DNA of 9,946 nt from Gammaproteobacteria bacterium. GTDB taxonomy: Bacteria; Pseudomonadota; Gammaproteobacteria; Chromatiales; Chromatiaceae. The position numbers were made by a program, and so were the translations under genes. How positions within the stretch are numbered: position 1 is the first letter of the stretch; each line of letters opens with the position of its first letter. The stretch is from contig JAHDCB010000053.1 of NCBI GenBank assembly GCA_020630035.1, positions 1 to 9,946 on the forward strand, read 5' to 3'. The notes beneath the pieces are model-generated. The model searched no databases and had not been told where the DNA came from. It was given only the letters and a program-made list of their open reading frames with translations. Positions 6,381 to 9,946 of the stretch are shown here, in pieces.

Positions 6381-6845
6381 ATGATACTGGACCAGCTAGA
6401 CCATAAAATTCTTTCAGTTTTACAAGAAGATGCGGCACAATCTTTAGACAAAATCGCACAACGGGTCGCGTCTTCCAAAACACCGGTCTGGCAGCGGATT
6501 CGTAAGTTACGTGAGGCAGGGGTAATTAAGCAACAGGTGGTGTTGCTGGATGCAGAAAAGCTGGGGCTGGAGGCCTGCTTTTTTGTCTTGATACGGACTT
6601 CAGAACATGATGCTGCCTGGCAACAACATTTTCTGCAGACGTTATTGGCACGACCAGAAGTCCTGGAGGCGCACCGATTGGCGGGAGAAATTGATTACAT
6701 TCTGAAGGTACGGGTCAGAAATGCACGTGCTTATGATGAGTTTTACCAGGCATTGATCAGCGAGGTGAAGGTGTTCAACGTTACCGCATTATTATCCATG
6801 CAGGAGATCAAATCGACCACCTGCCTGCCAATACCAACCGCATAA
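6381..6845 (+). CDS. Lrp/AsnC-family transcriptional regulator
   Basis: A 154-residue DNA-binding protein of the usual feast/famine regulator length. Residues 1-60 form the winged helix-turn-helix: LDQLDHKILSVLQEDA, LDKIAQRVASSKTPVWQRI as recognition region, then LREAGVIKQQVVLLD. The C-terminal RAM domain (about 65-150) contains LEAHRLAGEIDYILKVRV, the typical ligand and oligomer region, and ends in MQEIKSTTCLPI. Members usually sense amino acids; the ligand here cannot be read from sequence. It starts 12 bases after the msr fusion, and its AGGG ribosome site (6367-6370) overlaps the msr stop codon. It is therefore very probably co-transcribed with msr and perhaps rnfE, and could control that unit. 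A strong hairpin follows directly. Confidence 0.92.
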   Translation: MILDQLDHKILSVLQEDAAQSLDKIAQRVASSKTPVWQRIRKLREAGVIKQQVVLLDAEKLGLEACFFVLIRTSEHDAAWQQHFLQTLLARPEVLEAHRLAGEIDYILKVRVRNARAYDEFYQALISEVKVFNVTALLSMQEIKSTTCLPIPTA

Positions 6846-6848
6846 TGC

Positions 6849-6886
6849 ATAATGGCCCGTCTCCCTTCCGGGAGACAGGCCATTAT
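6849..6886. terminator. Bidirectional rho-independent terminator
   Basis: A stem of about 17 pairs with one mismatch (arms 6849-6865 and 6870-6886) closes on the loop TTCC. The core is GC-rich (GTCTCCC paired with GGGAGAC). On the plus strand it is followed by ATTATTT, suiting termination of the rnfE-msr-lrp unit. The single mismatch becomes a G-U pair in the minus-strand transcript, so it may also end transcription of the convergent EF-G gene, which stops at 6909. Confidence 0.85.
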
Positions 6887-6908
6887 TATTTAGGACGGGC
6901 AGTATTCC

Positions 6909-9002
6909 TTAGTTTTTAGCCGCTGCCTTACGCTCCCGGACTTCTTTGATTACCGTTTCCGCAACATTTGCCGGGCAGGCCGCATAATGTGAAAATTCCA
7001 TCGAAAACTGGCCACGGCCCGAAGTCATGGTACGCAGATCGCCGATATAACCGAACATTTCAGACAAGGGAGCATCCGCCTTGATACGGACACCAGTCGG
7101 GCCGGATTCCTGCCCCTGAATCATGCCACGGCGGCGATTCAGATCGCCGATAACATCACCTACATGCTGTTCCGGCGTGAAGACATCCACCTTCATGATC
7201 GGTTCCAGCAATTGCGGCGCTGCCTTCGGCACAGATTGACGATAGGCTGCCTTCGCAGCAATTTCATACGCCACAGCAGACGAATCGACCGGATGATAGG
7301 CACCATCCAAGAGAGTGATCTTCACATCCAGAAGCGGGAAGCCGGCGAGGGTACCTTCCGCCATGCTGTTGGCGAACCCTTTTTCTACCGCTGGCCAGAA
7401 CTCACGAGGAACGTTACCGCCAGTGACCTTTGACTCAAATACAAAGCCACTGTTGGTCTCGCTAGGCTCAACCTGATAATCAATCTTGGCAAACTGCCCA
7501 GAACCACCGGTTTGTTTCTTGTGGGTATAACTGTCTTCAATCGCACGAGTAATGGTCTCGCGATAGGCCACCTGAGGCTTACCCATGCCCACATCCACAC
7601 TATGCGTACGCTTCAGGATATCTACCTTGATATCCAGATGGAGTTCGCCCATACCCTTGATGATGGTCTCACCAGATTCCAGATCCGTTTCGACCTGGAA
7701 GGAAGGGTCTTCCTGCATCATCTTATTCAGCGCAATACCCATCTTTTCAGTCGAGGCCTTATCCTTCGGCTGAATAGCGATAGAAATCACCGGATCCGGA
7801 AACACCATCGGCTCCAACGTCGCTGGGCTTTTCGGATCGCACAAAGTATGACCGGTCTGAGTATTCTTCAGCCCGACCAGCGCGATAATATCACCAGCCT
7901 GAGCTGAATCACGTTCCTTACGATCATTCGCGTGCATTTCGACGATCCGTCCGATGCGTTCATTCTTGCCGGTGAACGTATTCAGAACCGTCATGCCTTT
8001 CTGTAACTGACCGGAATAAATCCGGGTGAAGGTGAGGGAACCAAAGCGGTCATCCATAATTTTGAATGCGAGTGCCCGCAGAGGGTAATCCGGATCGACC
8101 AAGGCCTTTTCACCGGTGGCATTACCTTCCGGATCAACTTCCGGTTGCGGATCAACCTCAACCGGATTCGGCAGATAATCCACCACACCATCCAGCACCA
8201 GTTGCACACCCTTGTTTTTAAACGCAGAGCCGCAGAAGGTCGGGAAAAAGTCCAGCGCAATTGTGCCTTTACGAATACACTGCTTCAATTGTTCCAGAGT
8301 CGGCTCAGCGCCATCCTCCAGATACGCCTCCATCAGATCATCATCTTGCTCAACGACCGTTTCGATCAATTGCTCCCGATAAGTATTCACCTTATCTACC
8401 ATATCTGCCGGAACATCGGCCAGCCGGTATTTGGAAGGATCGCCGGAATCATCCCAGATCCATGCCTGACGGGTGAGCAGATCAACCACGCCGGAAAAAT
8501 CATCCTCAATGCCGATCGGTAAGGTCATAACCAGCGGATTGGCACCCAGCACATTAGTGATCTGATCCACCACCCGGTAAAAATCAGCGCCCATCCGGTC
8601 GAGCTTATTGACGAAGATAATACGGGCAACTTCAGACTCATTCGCATAGCGCCAGTTAGTTTCAGACTGAGGCTCAACCCCACCTGAACCACAAAACACA
8701 CCGACACCGCCGTCCAGCACCTTCAGCGAACGGTAGACCTCAACGGTAAAATCGACGTGGCCGGGGGTATCGATGATATTCAGCTGATGATCTTTCCAGA
8801 AGCAAGTGGTTGCTGCCGACTGAATGGTGATACCACGTTCACGCTCCTGATCCATGAAATCAGTGGTTGCTTCGCCATCATGCACCTCACCAATTTTGTG
8901 CGTTTTGCCGGTCAGGTTGAGAATACGCTCGGTGGTCGTGGTTTTTCCCGCATCAACGTGCGCAAATATCCCGATATTGCGGTACAGGCTGAGATCAGTC
9001 AT
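6909..9002 (-). CDS. fusA2: Elongation factor G, second (FusA2-type) paralogue
   Basis: A cytoplasmic translational GTPase of 697 residues, full length for EF-G, which catalyses ribosomal translocation; some paralogues act mainly in ribosome recycling. GTPase motifs are intact: AHVDAGKTT at residues 14-22 (P-loop), RGITI at 56-60 (switch I), DTPGH at 78-82 (switch II, His82) and NKLD at 132-135. Domains II-V follow, with DRFGSLTF, GMGELHLD, KKQTGGSGQFAK and GYIGDLRTMTSGRG. The sequence (GSGGVEPQSETNWRYA, QDDDLMEAYLEDG) is, from memory, much closer to the stand-alone EF-G2 of Vibrio and Shewanella than to the str-operon EF-G. No rpsL, rpsG or tuf is nearby. The start at 9002 is chosen because MTDLSLYRNIG is the family N-terminus; AAGAG lies upstream. 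An earlier ATG at 9122 would add 40 unrelated residues and cross the promoter. Confidence 0.93.
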   Translation of the reverse strand: MTDLSLYRNIGIFAHVDAGKTTTTERILNLTGKTHKIGEVHDGEATTDFMDQERERGITIQSAATTCFWKDHQLNIIDTPGHVDFTVEVYRSLKVLDGGVGVFCGSGGVEPQSETNWRYANESEVARIIFVNKLDRMGADFYRVVDQITNVLGANPLVMTLPIGIEDDFSGVVDLLTRQAWIWDDSGDPSKYRLADVPADMVDKVNTYREQLIETVVEQDDDLMEAYLEDGAEPTLEQLKQCIRKGTIALDFFPTFCGSAFKNKGVQLVLDGVVDYLPNPVEVDPQPEVDPEGNATGEKALVDPDYPLRALAFKIMDDRFGSLTFTRIYSGQLQKGMTVLNTFTGKNERIGRIVEMHANDRKERDSAQAGDIIALVGLKNTQTGHTLCDPKSPATLEPMVFPDPVISIAIQPKDKASTEKMGIALNKMMQEDPSFQVETDLESGETIIKGMGELHLDIKVDILKRTHSVDVGMGKPQVAYRETITRAIEDSYTHKKQTGGSGQFAKIDYQVEPSETNSGFVFESKVTGGNVPREFWPAVEKGFANSMAEGTLAGFPLLDVKITLLDGAYHPVDSSAVAYEIAAKAAYRQSVPKAAPQLLEPIMKVDVFTPEQHVGDVIGDLNRRRGMIQGQESGPTGVRIKADAPLSEMFGYIGDLRTMTSGRGQFSMEFSHYAACPANVAETVIKEVRERKAAAKN

Positions 9003-9081
9003 TAAAATTCTCTTACAATAGAAAAATGTCTGGGGTTGTTGAGGTCCGCAGTGCAGTCTGGCTGAGGCGAAACAACGGGTC

Positions 9082-9090
9082 ATTATAACA
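9082..9090 (-). promoter_or_regulatory. Extended -10 promoter for the EF-G gene
   Basis: On the minus strand this reads TGTTATAAT, a perfect TATAAT preceded by the extended -10 TG element. The -35 region 17 bases upstream (TTCGGT) is poor, as is usual for extended -10 promoters. The transcript would start near 9075, with a leader of about 70 bases before ATG 9002. The same bases read TATAAC on the plus strand (9084-9089), a possible -10 for the divergent DUF484 gene, but then only about 15 bases of leader would remain. Confidence 0.6.
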
Positions 9091-9109
9091 TCGCTCTGCG
9101 GAGAACCGA

Positions 9110-9751
9110 ATGCCTTCCACACCTATTGATGCAGAACACGAACAACACATCGCGGCGTATCTGACCGAACACACAGACTTTTTTGCACGGCATCCGCAAG
9201 CCCTGAACGCACAACATCTGCCGCATGCCACAGACGGCGTAACCTCATTGTTTGACCGGCAAATCCGCCAGTTACGCGAGCAAAATCGACACTATCGCAC
9301 CCAACTAGCCGCATTATTGCAGGTTGCGCGGGAAAACGACCTGATTGCACAACGCCTGCACCACCTGACCCTGTCACTGGTAGGTATTCGGAATATCGAC
9401 GACCTGCTGCAGATCTTGCCTAACCAGGTACAGACCGTATTCCAGGCAGATGCGGTAGCGATGAAATTATTTGCAGTTACTACACTACAGACACAGGTCG
9501 AGTCACCCTTGGTCACATCGTTTTACACCTTCCTGCGCCAGGCGCAGCCCGGCTGCGGGGCTGTATCTGCAGAACAATCAGACTACCTGTTTGCCAATCA
9601 GACAATACGTTCCGTAGTTTTGATGCCTTTGCAATCAGCAGACCGGGTAGGGGTTTTGGCAGTTGGCAGTTGTGATGAAGCACGTTTTAACGCCGAACAA
9701 GGCCTGGACTTTTTACGCCGCCTGAATGAAATAGTGAATGTGATATTGTAG
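9110..9751 (+). CDS. DUF484 family protein
   Basis: A 213-residue cytoplasmic protein of the DUF484 family, with no signal peptide or membrane segment. Its biochemical role is not established. The family N-terminus is present: YLTEHTDFFARHPQAL, then the GVTSLFDRQIRQLREQN helix, which continues as a charged coiled coil to about residue 90. The C-terminal half (about 95-213) looks like a GAF-type domain, with IRSVVLMPLQ and VGVLAVGSCDEARF. In many proteobacteria DUF484 lies between dapF and xerC and may be linked to tyrosine-recombinase function or metabolism. Here it is divergent from EF-G2 and no xerC follows within the 195 bases left. The start is well supported: GGAG at 9100-9103 is 6 bases before ATG 9110. 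It shares a 107-base divergent control region with the EF-G gene. Confidence 0.87.
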   Translation: MPSTPIDAEHEQHIAAYLTEHTDFFARHPQALNAQHLPHATDGVTSLFDRQIRQLREQNRHYRTQLAALLQVARENDLIAQRLHHLTLSLVGIRNIDDLLQILPNQVQTVFQADAVAMKLFAVTTLQTQVESPLVTSFYTFLRQAQPGCGAVSAEQSDYLFANQTIRSVVLMPLQSADRVGVLAVGSCDEARFNAEQGLDFLRRLNEIVNVIL

Positions 9752-9946
9752 ATTGAATGCTATCCATCCTGACAACCTGTTTACGATCCAGTAAAAAGTA
9801 CGGTATGTAACCTGAATCCATGACTTCATGAAATAAAAGGATGGCATAAATACCTGATTATTAAGGAAAATATATAGAATTTTGCCTGTCAAAAAATTCA
9901 CCAACTGAGTGAAATTCACGAATAGCTGATACAGCCCTACAGATAA
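9752..9946. other. AT-rich intergenic tail with no supported gene
   Basis: These 195 bases after DUF484 are clearly richer in A and T than the genes. There are short inverted repeats only: GAATTTT at 9877-9883 with AAAATTC at 9893-9899, and the palindrome GTGAAATTCAC at 9909-9919. Neither has a T-run suiting a terminator. A 68-codon minus-strand frame covers part of it but has no family features. Confidence 0.5.

Noticed and set aside
9003..9122. Longer N-terminus for EF-G starting at 9122
   Set aside because: The extra 40 residues have no family similarity, cover the extended -10 promoter, and overlap the DUF484 start, which has a good ribosome site.
9764..9844. CCATCCT / AGGATGG inverted repeat (9764-9770 and 9838-9844) as a possible mobile-element end
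   Set aside because: Seven bases separated by 67 is within chance, with no target duplication or transposase nearby.
9713..9919. 68-codon minus-strand frame in the final intergenic region
   Set aside because: It lies in AT-rich DNA, overlaps the end of DUF484, lacks a ribosome site and shows no recognisable motif.

Overview
The window looks like a piece of a gammaproteobacterial chromosome with moderate GC content. It carries a NAGGN-type asparagine-synthase-like amidotransferase, a Vibrio/Shewanella-style second EF-G, a DUF484 protein, an RnfE subunit and a BepA-like M48 lipoprotein protease, a combination typical of Gammaproteobacteria. I cannot name the genus. No rRNA, tRNA, CRISPR array or insertion sequence is visible.

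Layout. Bases 1-192 hold the possible tail of an unidentified upstream gene and a short leader. Bases 193-1962 are a class II glutamine amidotransferase/synthetase, most like N-acetylglutaminylglutamine amidotransferase (asnO). It is interrupted by one in-frame TAA at codon 403 and is otherwise intact. Bases 2004-3587 encode an M48 metalloprotease lipoprotein with TPR repeats and a C-terminal beta-rich domain. On the minus strand, 3594-4258 hold a two-gene toxin-antitoxin module (PIN-domain toxin, Phd/YefM-like antitoxin) with its own promoter and likely operator repeats. On the plus strand, 4367-6845 read as a probable unit: rnfE, a secreted MsrA-thioredoxin-MsrB fusion, and an Lrp/AsnC-type regulator. 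A strong hairpin at 6849-6886 ends this unit and lies between it and the convergent gene. On the minus strand, 6909-9002 encode an EF-G paralogue driven by an extended -10 promoter. Divergent from it, 9110-9751 encode a DUF484 protein. The last 195 bases are AT-rich and hold no gene I can support.

How the genes relate. Three themes can be read: osmolyte synthesis (asnO, probably broken here), envelope quality control and oxidative repair (M48 protease; secreted Msr fusion next to the membrane redox subunit RnfE), and translation (EF-G2). Several genes sit away from their usual partners: asnO without the NAGGN synthetase and M42 peptidase downstream, rnfE without rnfABCDG, DUF484 without xerC following, and EF-G outside an str operon. 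This suggests a rearranged region, with the toxin-antitoxin module at one junction. I see no strong evidence for an entirely new system. The most unusual items are the MsrA-Trx-MsrB architecture with altered MsrB cysteines, the orphan rnfE abutting the toxin-antitoxin operator, and the nonsense codon in asnO.
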